Positions 12,404-24,002 of a DNA stretch of 64,000 nt are shown piece by piece; the stretch's first letter is position 1; each line of letters begins with the position of its first letter. The translations under genes were made by a program, and so were the position numbers. The DNA lies in assembly GCA_022495995.1 (NCBI GenBank), contig JAFEMH010000733.1, positions 577,953-641,952 on the forward strand, written 5' to 3'. The notes under the pieces are model-generated. The model saw only the letters and a program-made list of their open reading frames with translations, made no database searches and had not been told where the DNA came from. Origin of the DNA: Adenophora triphylla var. japonica (taxonomy: Eukaryota > Streptophyta > Magnoliopsida > Asterales > Campanulaceae).

Positions 12404-14083
12404 GGTTGTGTAAGTACCCAAATCTGGCTCATGCCTCCCGGTTAAGTTTTCCGGCATTTTCCGGACTTTCCTAAAGTTCAGGGACCATTCGGGAACTTTC
12501 CTAGCTTTCCAAGGAAGGAAGGACCTGCAAGGAATTAAAATTCCAAGCAGGACCTCGCTGGAAAGAAGGGTCCGGAATTTCCACCTTGCACCTTTCTAGA
12601 AGAAAGGTGGTTATTCCAAATTAACGTTAAATAGGGAGGATATTTCTCACTTTGGGGAGGGGGGATTTCACACAGTCACAAATAAAATGGACGCCCACTA
12701 CTCTCTCTCTCACTAATCGCCCACTACCCTATCTCACTCAACGACACACTCTCTCTCTAGGCGGTTTTGGAGAGCTTCTCTCTAATCGTCTTCTTCCTCA
12801 AGCTCCCTCTCCAATGGCGCCCTAACCCAATCCTCTCTCAAATCGCCTCTCAACCGAGAAGTCTCTCAATCGGGGCTCTTCTCTCTCTCTCTCTCATTTT
12901 CTCTCACTAAATGCAAAGGAGACGCAAACAGCCATTGTTGGCTCCCAAAAATCGTCTTCCTCAAGCTCTCCATCGCCAATGGTGTCCTCACCAACTCTCA
13001 GTCCCTAATCGTTCCTCTCCATCATCTCTATCCCAATCGACACACAGACACACAGTAGCTCGCTCATTCTCTCTATCTCTAGACGGGGATGGCGACCTAG
13101 CCCTCACCGAGCTCACCCTAAATCGTCCTCCTCAATCCCCTTCACCACCGGTCTTCTCCCTAATCATCTTCTCCGATTTTCCACCTCCATTCCACCACTC
13201 CCTCAGTCATCCTTTCACCAAACAACAACCCAGCTTCGTATCCCCTGTTCTACGCCGTTAACCACCATCACCGCTCCACCAAGGTTCGGCTTTCCAACCC
13301 TTTTCAGTTCACGGATTACGATCACCACCACTACCTGCTCCGGTTCCTTTTCAGACCTTAGCGTCGTCGTCAAAGTTGTTACAGAGATTCCTCTGTCTCC
13401 ATCAAAATACACACGCACACATATTTGCAACTGCAAATGTACTCCGTCTGAGATTCGAATCTCATTATGAAGCCGATTGGAAGGCTCCCTATACCGACAT
13501 GGTATAGAGAGTATGGATCTACGAGGGTAACGAATCTCAACCTTTTGCTCTCTCTCTGTTTTCATTGTGCAGTGCCATTTCCATGTTCGTTATTGGCAAT
13601 TTGTGAATCTGTGATTGGAACTGCTTTGCATCAGTTTATGCTTGTGATATTCATGTATTGATCCACATGTTTTAGCTATACAATGGTTGGATTGTGTTAG
13701 TCTGAGTGTTGATTTTCCATGCAATCTCTTTTATACCATGGCTGTGCAATCAATACCATGGCTGTGCATTGTTCTGGTTACTGGTCACATTTTGGATGTT
13801 CATGTCTTGATTCATATGCTCTATCCATACCATTGTTTGGACATGTTTCGTTTAGTCTCTGAATGTTGTATTCATTCTCATGATAATGCACTTTGGCCGT
13901 TCATGTTAGACGTCGTGTTTGCTTGCTTCATGAAGAGTGTGGATCCCACATATCCATGCCCTATCAAAGTGTTCACTATTGATATACTTGCTCTCTGAGA
14001 CCCATTTGTGAAGTAACTTGGCTATATTAATGCCTTGTTGCCTCTGTAAATCCCATTTGTTAAGGTCTCTTCAAGTGGCTAAG

Positions 14084-14120
14084 TATGTCACGCGACATAG
14101 GCAACCTATGTCACGCGACA
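14084..14120 (+). promoter_or_regulatory. CGCG inverted repeat in element B 5' LTR
   Basis: TATGTCACGCGACATAGG, spacer CAA, then CCTATGTCACGCGACA. Each half is itself nearly palindromic. CTATAATC (about 14186) and TTTAAATAG (about 14210) follow as TATA-like boxes 65-90 bp downstream, so this may mark the U3 promoter. The copy in the right LTR is at 35294-35330. Confidence 0.55.
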
Positions 14121-15191
14121 ACTTTGGCCAGTTTGCAGAACCTTCATCTGACCAGTTTGTAATCTGATTTTAACCCCCACCATGCTATAATCTGATGTCA
14201 ATCTGCAATTTAAATAGTATCTTTGTACATAAAAATGTCATCTTTTCATTAAAATGCCATTTTCATACATAAAGGTGCATCCTTTGCACCTAAAACCCAT
14301 TTTCATGCATTAAAAATCATTCTTTGCATTCAAATTAGCATCCTTTGCATTAAAATCTCTTTTCTATATTAAAGGTGCATCATTTGCATTAAAAGTCATT
14401 TCTTCACATAAAAGTAGCATCCTTTGCTTTCAAAAATGTCATCTTTATGCATCCTTTGCATATGAAATACTAATTTTCCTCATAAAAATGCATCCTTTAC
14501 ATAAAAATCGTTTCTTTACATAAAAAACATCATTTGCAAATCAAAAGCATCCTTTGCAACCCAAAATGTCATCTTTTCACTAAAAATGTCATTTTTACAT
14601 GCATTTTCCCATGTCCCCATTAGAAACCTTCGGAACGGACCGGTGTAAAGATCCTATCTTTACATCGTTTCTTCCATTAAAAGGTGCCACAATCTCTTTA
14701 GAAAGGGATAACCTTGAACCCGATATCTCTGATTATCACTTAAGACGAACATGAAGCATCCATATAAGCTCAATCGTTTTAAGGTGTAGGATTGATGGGC
14801 TAAGGTCACTCCTTCCTAAAAAACCTCATTTTGGACTATAAAAAAAGAGAGTCCTTCTCTCGATCACGCAAGTCCCAAGGTTAAAAAGCGATGATCACAA
14901 GTCTAAGATGAGGACGGGATCAAAATCCCGAATACATCAAATCCAAGGAATCCCGAGCGACAACCAATAAATGGTTTGTACGTCCGGAAGATAACTTGGG
15001 ACATTCCCCCCCTCTTTTCAAACACATGCACACAAGAAAGCACGCAAGCAAGCACGATAAATGGAATCTAGGGAGACTTGCTACGGCAAGGCACCTTGGG
15101 TGAACGACGATCCGTTCTTCCCAAGGGGTAACTTAACCTCCGAACCCATAAAAACCTTTTTTTTCAAAGTTTTGAGGAAATCAAAATGGCG

Positions 15192-15202
15192 TGGCGACTC
15201 CG
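15192..15202 (+). other. internal primer-site-like 11-mer in element B U5
   Basis: TGGCGACTCCG is identical to the first 11 nt of the real primer site at 15271 but lies inside the LTR, about 65 bp before its end. The right LTR has it at 36402-36412. Confidence 0.7.
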
Positions 15203-15270
15203 TTTTTCAAATTAAACCGGATGTCTTCAAACTCGCGTGAATCCACAAATTTGGGCACACATTCACAGTT

Positions 15271-15288
15271 TGGCGACTCCGCTGGGGA
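15271..15288 (+). other. primer binding site of element B (tRNA-Arg)
   Basis: TGGCGACTCCGCTGGGGA begins 3 nt after the LTR. It is complementary to the 3' end of plant tRNA-Arg(ACG) including CCA (as I recall that tRNA), the primer used by Ogre-type elements. Confidence 0.85.
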
Positions 15289-16862
15289 AAACCCAAGGGA
15301 GAAAAGCTTTTATTTTCAAAAAATGATACCTGGTATATAGGTGGAAACCATTTAACCTTCCTGTATCGCTCCCTAACCCGGGGCTTGGGATAAACGGTGG
15401 TTTAACAATCCCACGTACCGGTATCCCTTTTCGAAAAAAATAAATAAATAAAAAAGCTTTTCCCTTTGAGCGGGTTAGACTCCCGTCGCGGATTCCATTA
15501 ATCGTGCTTGCTTTCTTTGCCTTGCATTGCATCATTTGCATCTTGGAAATTGTGCATACTGAACAGGAAAAAGAAAGGTGCCTAAAAAGTTTGGGGAATA
15601 ACCTGAAACTGCAAAGGAGTGGAACCTGGAAAATTGATCCATGCAGTCGTACGACTCAATCCTCCCTGGATTCTGACCGGGCGGCCTCAGTGGCAATTCC
15701 ACCAGGAAAAATTGAGGTTAATCTGGCAGCCTTGGCAGCTTGGGGCTATTCGGGCCCAAGATCGACTGGGCTCCTTAAAATTTACGTGCCTTATCTGTTG
15801 CATTTTCCCCCGTCCCAAAAATCATTCCTTTAAAACACATTTATGAAAATCTCTGTTTTAACTCAAAAAGGAACATTTTTAGGAGACCGCACACTACGCG
15901 CACTACACTTTGCACGCACGTCCCTTTAAACCAGGGATGGTTTTTCAGTTGCAGTCACGGACAGCCTTACGATGCTCCCGGGCGCGCACGGAATCATCCC
16001 AAACTCCCCATGGCAGCCAGTGTCGACCAATGCACAGTCCGTGTCACACGTTTCAAAAAACCGTGACTTTTGATTGGTTTTTGGTCTAGTCCGTGTCATA
16101 TAGCCCAGTTGCATATCCCCGTAAAGGTCAAGCCTTAGTTCATAACGGAAGTCAAGGTCCTTCGCGCAAGCGAAACTCTGTCAAAATTCCGACAAGGAAA
16201 AATTGGTAGAATCTTGACTCCGGCATTGACTTTGACCTTGACCCGCACGGAATGCGTAAGAGTCGAGACCGAGTCCATGCCAAAAATCCAAAGATCTTTC
16301 GCTCAAGCGAATCTCTGCCAAAATTCCGACAAGGAAAAACTGGCAAGATCTTGACCCGGCATTGACTTCGATTTTGACTCACACACTGCGTATGTAACGA
16401 AGTTCAATGTGACACTGTGTCATCCGGTTTTTACCGCCCGACCCATGCCTATTATCTTCTCGGACATTACCGAAAAAAAAGTCAAAACGTCATTCGCGCA
16501 AGCGAAACTCTGCCAAAATTCCGTTAAGGCTGAAGGACGAGACTTTCCCGGTATTGCCTTGACTATAATCCGCATCGCTCGTGCGTTAAAAGTTCCTATG
16601 ACCCGCTAGACCCGTTAGGAGCGTTCTTCTCTCTCGGTCGGTGGGATCCGCGTGCCCTATAGGACCCTCGCCCGGGGCTGTCCACCCTGGGAGGTCGAAA
16701 TACAGGTGGAATACGAGGGGCTTATAGACGTAGTGACGGAACCCACTGATCCAGGGTCTAGAGTAGTTGCGAAAAAGAAGGGCAACCCCCCTTTTCCAAC
16801 CAAATAGAAATAAATAAAAGACATTGTTTTAAGTAAACTTGAACAATTAATGTAATCATAAT
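15289..16862 (+). other. element B leader, no gene
   Basis: GC-richer leader downstream of the primer site. Short ORFs (for example 15504-15833) have no recognisable domain. It carries three diverged copies of a block with CTCTGCCAAAATTCCGACAA and GATCTTGAC, each headed by a small TTCGC/GCGAA hairpin. Confidence 0.5.
16161..16506 (+). repeat. three TTCGC-tetraloop-GCGAA hairpins in element B leader
   Basis: TTCGCGCAAGCGAA at 16161-16174 and 16493-16506, and TTCGCTCAAGCGAA at 16298-16311. The five-base stem is kept in all three. Two loops are GCAA (a GNRA tetraloop) and one is TCAA. Each is followed by the same CTCTGYCAAAATTCCG block. Confidence 0.7.
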
Positions 16863-16865
16863 TGC

Positions 16866-18345
16866 ATGGTCATGTCTCTGGAATCCCTAATCGAGACCTC
16901 CTCGGTCCGATCTCCGATTTTTCCTATCTTGACCTTTCATGGTCAAATCCCTAATCAAGACCTCCTCGGTCCGATTTTCGATTTTTCTATCTTGATCTTT
17001 CATGGTCAAATCCCTAATCGAGACCTCCTCGGTCCGATTTCCGATTTTTCTATCTTGACCTTTCATGGTCAAATTCCTAATCGAGACCTCCTCGGTCCGA
17101 TTTCCGATTTTTCTATCTCGACCTTTCTTGGTCAAATTCCTAATCGAGACCTCCTCGGTTCGATCTCCAATTTTCCATCTCTTGACCTTTCATGGTCAAA
17201 TCCCTAATCGAGACCTCCTCGGTTCGATCTCCAATTTTCCCTCTCTTGACCTTTCATGGTCAAATCCCTAATCGAGACCTCCTCGGTCCGATTTCCAATT
17301 TTTCTATCTCGACCTTTCTTGGTCAAATCCCTAATCGAGACCTCCTCGGTCCGATCTCCGATTTTCCCTCTCTTGACCTTTCATGGTCAAATCCCTAATC
17401 GAGACCCCCTCGGTCCGATTTCCGAATTTTCTATCTTGACCTTTCATGGTCAAATCCCTAATCGAGACCTCCTCGGTCCGATTTTCGATTTTTCTATCTT
17501 GACCTTTCATGGTCAAATCCCTAATCGAGACCTCCTCGGTCCGATTTCCGATTTTTCTATCTCGACCTTTCTTGGTCAAATCCCTAATCGAGACCTCCTC
17601 GATCCGATCTCTGATTTTCCCTCTCTTGACCTTTCATGGTCAAATCCCTAATCGAGACCTCCTCGGTCCGATTTCCGATTTTTCTATCTCGACCTTTCTT
17701 GGTCAAATCCCTAATCGAGACCTCCTCGATCCGATCTCCGATTTTCCCTCTCTTGACCTTTCATGGTCAAATCCCTAATCGAGACCCCCTCGGTCCGATT
17801 TCCGATTTTTCTATCTTGACCTTTCATGGTCAAATCCCTAATCGAGACCTCCTCGGTCCGATTTTCGATTTTTCTATCTTGACCTTTCATGGTCAAATCC
17901 CTAATCGAGACCCCCTCGGTCCGATTTCCAATTTTTCTATCTTGACCTTTCATGGTCAAATCCCTAATCGAGACCTCCTCGGTCCGATTTTCGACTTTCC
18001 CTCTCTTGACCTTTCATGGTCAAATCCCTAATAGAGACCTCCTCGGTCCGATTTCCGATTTTTCTATCTCAAACTTTCTTGGTCAAATCCCTAATCGAGA
18101 CCTCCTCGGTCCGATCTCCGATTTTCCCTCTCTTGACCTTTCATGGTCAAATCCCTAATCGAGACCTCCTCGGTCCGATCTCCGATTTTCCCTCTCTTGA
18201 CCTTTCATGGTCAAATCCCTAATCGAGACCTCCTCGGTCCGATCTCCGATTTTCCCTCTCTCGACCTTTCATGGTCAAATCTCTAATCGCGACCTCCTCG
18301 GTCCGATCTCCAATTTCCAATCTTGACCTTTCAAGGTCTCATCTT
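16866..18345 (+). repeat. 63-bp tandem array in element B (about 23 units)
   Basis: Unit: GACCTTTCATGGTCAAATCC, then CTAATCGAGACCTCCTCGG, then TCCGATTTCCGATTTTTC. Successive spacings measured are 64, 63 and 63 bp. Each unit includes GACC-N6-GGTC, able to form a small hairpin. Overlapping ORFs on both strands simply follow the 63-bp period. Confidence 0.93.
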
Positions 18346-18429
18346 TTCCGATCAATTAGGATTAGGAGAAAATGTGTTTTGAGTAAAATTTAAGCGATAA
18401 GTGCATGTTACATGAGCTTTCAGCCTAAA

Positions 18430-18556
18430 CACTTGTACCCGAGTCTAAACCTTATCCACCTTCGAGTCTAAACCTCACCCACCTCCGAGTCTAAACCTTG
18501 CTTACCCCGAGTCTAAACCTTACCTACCCCCAAGTCTAAACCTTGCCTATCTCTTT
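18430..18556 (+). repeat. short tandem repeat (GAGTCTAAACC, about 26 bp, five copies)
   Basis: CCGAGTCTAAACCTTGCCTA-type units repeat five times just before the ORF at 18671. Confidence 0.8.
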
Positions 18557-18670
18557 TTCGCAGAGAGAAAGAAGTGTGTGGGAATACCGGGTCAGCGGCT
18601 TTTCAGTGCGAAAACCTTAGGTTCAGACAGTTTAGCAGAATCGTCAGTTTTATCAGCTCAGAGAGTCATA

Positions 18671-19831
18671 ATGGCAGAGTTGACAGAAAACAATGAGGGT
18701 ACAGGAAATCCGATGATTAGGAAGGAAGAGTTAGTCCTAGCTTTGGAAAATGCCCATAAGGTTCATGAAGAGCAGCTGTCACTGCTCATCGGTGCTCTCC
18801 GCCGCTATGGGGTTCAGGTAACAGTTGAGTCAAACGGTTCTCTGGTCATGGTTGAAGACGAGACTCCAAAAACAGTGATCTCAGTCCCTCCATCCTATAA
18901 CCAATACCCTTCGTTATACAACCAATACCCTCCATCCTACAGCCAATACCTTCCCCCATCCGCATACGATCCCTTGCCAAGGATCACTCCTCCTCCTCAG
19001 TCCTTTCCAACATCCCAGGCCATCAGGGCTCCATTGTAGCTCCTCAGAACGGATCGGGTTTCATCACACCTGTTCCTGAGTTTCAGCAGTACCTGCCGGT
19101 TTATACTCCAGCTTCACAGAATCAGTTTGAGCTATGTGGCTATGTTCTGAAGCCACTATACCCACCTGAATGCAATCATGAGCTGCTAAAAGAGAGTTCA
19201 GATGCCTCAAGTTTTCAGCTGTCACCCACAAGACTTAGTGAATTCACCCGTCAGTTTCACCAGTCTGCGGCTGTGATTCCTTCTACAGATAAGAACTTTG
19301 TTGTGAGTTCCAGTAACTCGAGAGTCCCCGTTGACCCCCATGTGGCAATATTGATAGAGCAAGTGAAACAAATGCAGGAGAAGCTTGATCTCATGATGAG
19401 TACCAGCAGTCCTTTGACCCAAGATGTCGAACCAGGCAAAGAAGTGATTCAGCCGTGCAAAATCCAAGTGCCCGAAGTGAGAGAAGTTGACAAGGCAACT
19501 AGTTCTAAGCTTGAGAAAAGTCTGAAGACACAACCAGCCAGTACTACCCCTTTCACTCAAAACAACTAGCGCAGCGCTGGATCCTCCCAAACAGATCCCA
19601 ATATCCCTCAAAGTCCTCCCAGGTTCACTTCCTTCCATCAATATGCTCAGTCAACAAAGTTTGTCCCCGTGACTTTTCCGACCCATTTCTTTGGACAACT
19701 TGTTTCTGCTCCAGCTCCTCCATGGCCTCAAATCCCTCTGCTTCTACCAGTATCATGGGCACATAATGGAAGTCAGAAGTTAACAGAAAACGGAAAGCTC
19801 AAGCGTCCTGGCAGTCCAACCAGCGAAGAGT
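18671..19831 (+). pseudogene. unfamiliar ORF of element B, about 385 codons, one frameshift and one stop
   Basis: ATG at 18671 (MAELTENNEG) follows the short repeats directly; an earlier ATG at 18578 is in the same frame but reads through leader sequence. The frame runs to about 19035, where a one-base slip moves it to a second frame. That frame stays open through a TAG at 19567-19569 and ends at TAG 19829-19831. The product starts with a hydrophilic helical part, then a Tyr/Pro/Gln/Ser-rich middle with PPSYNQYP-like repeats, a short coiled-coil-like stretch (VAILIEQVKQMQEKLDLMM) and a Pro-rich tail. There is no zinc knuckle, protease or RT. It may correspond to the extra ORF1 that Ogre elements carry upstream of gag, or to a degenerate gag N-terminus. 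Function not recognised. Confidence 0.6.
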
Positions 19832-20369
19832 AGCTAGTCTAGGGATTACCTATCCTTGAGTAAGAAAAAAAAACAGTCTCTCAGTCAACTTTCGTAGGTT
19901 CTAGTGTTTTCCTCTTTCAATCAAGTCCTCCACGGACATTGTAATTAATCTTCAATTTTCTATAAAAGAGTCTTCTTCTTTTCTTGCTAGACTTAAGACA
20001 TTATTTGCACACCTACATTACATTTAATGAAATGGTTTTATTTTATATGATCACTTGCATTGCTCAACAAATAATCTCTCGAAATAATTCACGTTCCGAT
20101 TAATCAGTGTGAGAAAGTCAACTAATGCCTTCCCCATACACTTTCCTTACCCCACAAAAGGCCTCCATCAAGCCATACACTTTCCCAATCATGCCCCCAC
20201 CTTCAACGTGACCAAGTCAACGACGGCGGCAACATCAAGGGACAACAAAAGGCCACTCAGCTTCGAAAGATTGACCCCATGTCAACAACAACCCAAGAGC
20301 TTGCCTTAGACCTCAAGGGTATCAAGAAAGTTCAAGCAGAGGCTCGCCTTGGCCCTCAGGTGCTTCAGA
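19832..20369 (+). other. element B interior, no gene seen
   Basis: AT-rich, without domain or repeat. A 66-codon ORF at 20109-20309 has no family features. Confidence 0.45.
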
Positions 20370-20675
20370 AAATAAAAAAAATGTAGTGCAAAAAGAGTAA
20401 TGCCCAGCTAGGCTGAAAATCCCAAAAAAGGGCAGTCTAGGCAAAAAACAGGATTGCACATAAAAAAAAAGAAAAAAATCTCAGTGCAAAAAGAGTAATG
20501 CCCAGCAAGGCTGAAAATCTCAAAAAAGGGCAGTCTAGGCAAAAAACAGGATTGCACATAAAAAAAAGAAAAAAATCTCAGTGCAAGAAGAGTAATGTCC
20601 AGCTAGGCTGAAAATCCCAAAAAAGGGCGGTCTAGGCAAAAAACAGGGTTGCACATAAAAAATAAAAGAAAATGA
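20370..20675 (+). repeat. three tandem units of about 100 bp in element B
   Basis: Units read GTGCAAAAAGAGTAATGCCC, AGCTAGGCTGAAAATCCC, AAAAAAGGGCAGTCTAGGC, AAAAAACAGGATTGCACAT and a poly-A tract. GTGCAA and TTGCAC at the ends pair, so each unit could fold back. Confidence 0.88.
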
Positions 20676-23600
20676 GGCCAAGGACCCAGCACCGCCAATC
20701 AAAAGCTTGACGGACAGGCAAAATCAAAGCTCAGGGAATGAAAGTTGTCGATAACAATGGGGCAGTCGAAGCAAAGCCAGAAGCATTTCATAAGCCTGCA
20801 GGCACGTGCAAATCCTTTCTTCCCCAATGAAAGAGGAAGCAATCAGAAGCAGCTGTCCAAGAATGACTTGGTCAAGGAATCATCCCGAGGCCCACGCCTC
20901 ATCATCTCATCCTAAGCCTTTTCACTAAAGGAACCACAAATCCCAAAGCCTGAAACAGTCCGGCCAAGGCCGAACTATGGCGACCTGAGCTCCTCACAAT
21001 GAGGGGAACGTAGGCAACCAGAAATGGTCCGGTCATAAGCATATCCAAGTTCCAGAAAATCCGGTCTCATCAATGACCTCTCTCATAGACACAGTCAGAT
21101 CCCAGGAAACCCGGTCTCATCAATGACCTCCCTATACACAAACCTTTCTTTCACACTAGCCAACCTTGATCCGCGACATTAGTTGACTTTCTCCTCATGA
21201 TTAATAAAAATGTTGGTTCATATCGAGATTAATGGTTGAATAACCCGAACATTAATAAAGGGTTTTAAGCAATCTTGTGATCATTGTAAATAAAACAAGT
21301 TTTCAGATGTCTTGACAAGTCTTCCTTTTCTACATCTTAGGAAAGATAGTGCTAAAAACTGATTTTCTGTCAGCAGGGGCTTCCATACACTTTTACAAAC
21401 CCCTCTACGCTTATACTCTCTCAAAAGAGTCAAGCCCAAAGCGAGTTTTTGTGCCTACGTCGAATAAGGCCATCAAAATAACACAAAATTGGGATCTATT
21501 CCCACCTTTCGAAAAATATGCCCCTGCATGTATAAATTTCTAAGAATCTTTTCTTTCGCATCTTCTTAAGGTTGACTGATTGACTAAAGAAAAAAAAAAG
21601 AGAAAAAAAAAGAAGAAAAAAGATAGGTTCCCCTCTTCTGCTACAATTCGCATTAGGGCTGCCTTGAAACTCTTCAAAGTTGGGGCTTTGCCAAGCCGGT
21701 TCTTTAGACTGGGGCTTCTTTAGTCAGTTTTGGGGTCCGCATCGGGTTCCTCACCGTGTCACAAAATGGATTCAGTCGTGGTCAGATTAACCTCAGGATC
21801 ACTTTCACAGTACCAATCAGATTGGGATTTTTGCTAGGTCACCAGACTGGGGCTTCACCAAGTCACTTGTTCGTAACCTAAAACTTTGCCTACTCAGTTC
21901 ATCCAACTGGGGCTTTGCCAAATGAAAGGATCTTTCCTTGCTTTAATAAGACATGGGGCTTTGCAGAAAGTTCTTCCTCAGACCGGGGCTCCGATAAGTC
22001 GCATCCATCCCTAGAAGAGAGGTTTGGTCACTTCGACATCTGCTTTAGTCTTTGGTTGTAAAGCACACGGCATCAGCTTCAAATGCCAGAATGTGAGAAA
22101 GGAACATTCATCGAGACCCGAGGTTTAAACCCAGTCTCAGCCCAAGAGGGAATTCTAGTCCACGTTGACAACATCTCAGCAACAACAAAAGTTCAGTCTG
22201 CACCCAAGAGATATGACCCCACTTGCTTGAAACCCATCTTAAACAATTTCCAAACACATTCCATACGTACATCCAGACCCAGTCCCTACCATGTTTCCAA
22301 GAAAAAAAATCACCCTTAGGCTCAAGTAACGTGCCAATTGCTAATGATAACATTTTCTCCCAAAAAGCGCCTCCGTTACTTCCGTTATAACGAGATAACG
22401 CCAAGTGACAGTTTCCTAATTGTCAAAAATCCAACTTTAGCTACCTCTATCACAAATTGAGAAGTATGCTCAAGTTTTCCAGCTATAGCTGCCTCTATCT
22501 ACTCGATAGTGATGTAAGCTTTAGCTTCCTCAGGTGACAACCTCCATTAATTGTCAATTAGGTGACTCCTCCATGAATTGTCAAAACCTCAAGAATCCTA
22601 GACATCGTTCCTAACTATCTAGTGATGCTTGAACTACGACCAAGGCTTGATTCCTCCGGGATACGTATGTAGCCTTTCATGAAGGTCCAGCCATCCGACC
22701 ACATTAGTCACCTTTTTTTTCTTTCCCCATTCCTCAATGGTGCGTAAGCTTTTCATAAAAGTCCAACTTTATGACCACATTGGTCACCCCCCCTTTTTAT
22801 GTGGCACATTCCTAGCAGGATTGACCGTTTGACCTCTTTGGTCACCCAAATCCACACTCCTCTGGGTGTCTCCGATGGCCTTCGCCATCTCAAAAAATCG
22901 CCCCAGCCCAACGGCGTAGACCATGCCCTTAGGTGAATGTATCTGCTCCTGGCTGCCCGGCAAGATCTGCCATAGCCTACCAATCACCTCCGGAGAACCT
23001 CGGGTGCGTAATCCCTGCAGGTAAACATAGCACAGGTATAAATATCTCGTGCTATTTCTTGAAATCATCCCAGCAGAAAATAGGTCAAAACCTATCAATG
23101 TATAGCATACATTTAGCATCACATTTCCTAGTTCAATCCATGTTCACATACAAATTCTTGACAACTCATAGCACAGTCTGGAAAAACAAATCAATTTCAC
23201 CCAAATCAAAAATTTTCAAAAAAAACCTAGGTCACGTACCACATCTTTCTTCCTGACATCCGAGGTATGTTCATCGAGCTGAGGATAGAAATCTCCTCTT
23301 TGAGCTTCCGGAAGAAATGGCCTTTGATTCCTCTGCACCCCTTTCCGTCAAGTAGCCAACTTGGCGTGTTGAGGAGCTCTCTTGGTAGGACGCAATCTAG
23401 GAGGCATTTCCAATTGAATTGGACTCAAGATGTTTGATTTCTCTCGATTTCTCTCAAATCTCCTCTGATGTCTGCTCTCTCTCTCTTCCTCGTTGTCGTC
23501 TCCCTCTCAATTTCAATTTTTGAGTTTCAAATGACGACTGTGCAAATTTTTAAAGTATCTGTCCACATGGCTTCTTATGTCGTGCGACATAATAAGTCCC

Positions 23601-23790
23601 TGTGGCTGGTTTTACAATTTTGCCCCTGAAGGCTCAATTTTACAAATTTCGTCCCCCATAGGCCTGTTTTACCCTTTGTGCCCCTGGCATTTCCAATCAT
23701 TTCCAATCCAATTTTCCCTCCAGTGCCCCCGTGGCCTATTTTATAAATTTACCCCTGTGGCTCATTTTATTTGCCCTTGGCATTTTCAAT
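20676..23790 (+). other. element B 3' noncoding region with degenerate short repeats
   Basis: No ORF with recognisable features. TGGGGCTTNGCCAAG-like phrases recur at 21.66-21.99 kb. Copies of a Tat-type 3' module (GAACTAYG...GGAACGTAGG) occur at 20971-21019 and 22631-22674. A CGCG palindrome, TATGTCGTGCGACATA, is at 23576-23591. Confidence 0.5.
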
Positions 23791-23805
23791 TCTATTTTCA
23801 AATGA

Positions 23806-23990
23806 TCGGGTACGTCCCGTTGCTTTACAAAAATTATCAGGGTACGTCCCGTTTCTTTACAAAAATCATCAGGGTACGTCCCGTTTTTTTACAAAATTAT
23901 TAGGGTACGTCCCGTTTCTTTACAAAAATTATCGAGTACGTCCCACTTTCTTTACAAAAAATTATCGAGTCCTTCCTACTTCTTTACAAA
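23806..23990 (+). repeat. short tandem repeat GGGTACGTCCCGTTTCTTTA (about 38 bp, five to six copies)
   Basis: TACGTCCC(G/A) followed by TTTCTTTACAAAAATTATC repeats at near-regular spacing, decaying toward the right. Confidence 0.82.
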
Positions 23991-24002
23991 ATCCATTCCT
24001 CC

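Larger units (their letters stand above)
12409..15267 (+). repeat. element B 5' LTR (2859 bp)
   Basis: Starts TGTAAGTACCCAAATCTGG and ends GGGCACACATTCACA. It matches 25170-26293 plus 34738-36477 almost base for base, with about 52 substitutions counted by eye. Inside are a CT-rich stretch at 12.7-12.9 kb, a run of TGCATCCTTTGCA-like blocks at 14.2-14.6 kb, a CGCG inverted repeat at 14084-14120, and an internal copy of TGGCGACTCCG at 15192-15202. Short ORFs here (such as 13687-13998) recur in the other LTR and have no protein-like features. Confidence 0.93.

Noticed and set aside
13687..13998. 103-codon ORF present in both B LTRs (also 34897-35208)
   Set aside because: It is duplicated only because LTRs are duplicated; composition is low in charge and no family is recognisable.
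16866..18222. Repeat ORFs of 68-131 codons in the 63-bp array
   Set aside because: Period effect again (63 = 21 codons), open on both strands, broken wherever a unit is 64 bp.
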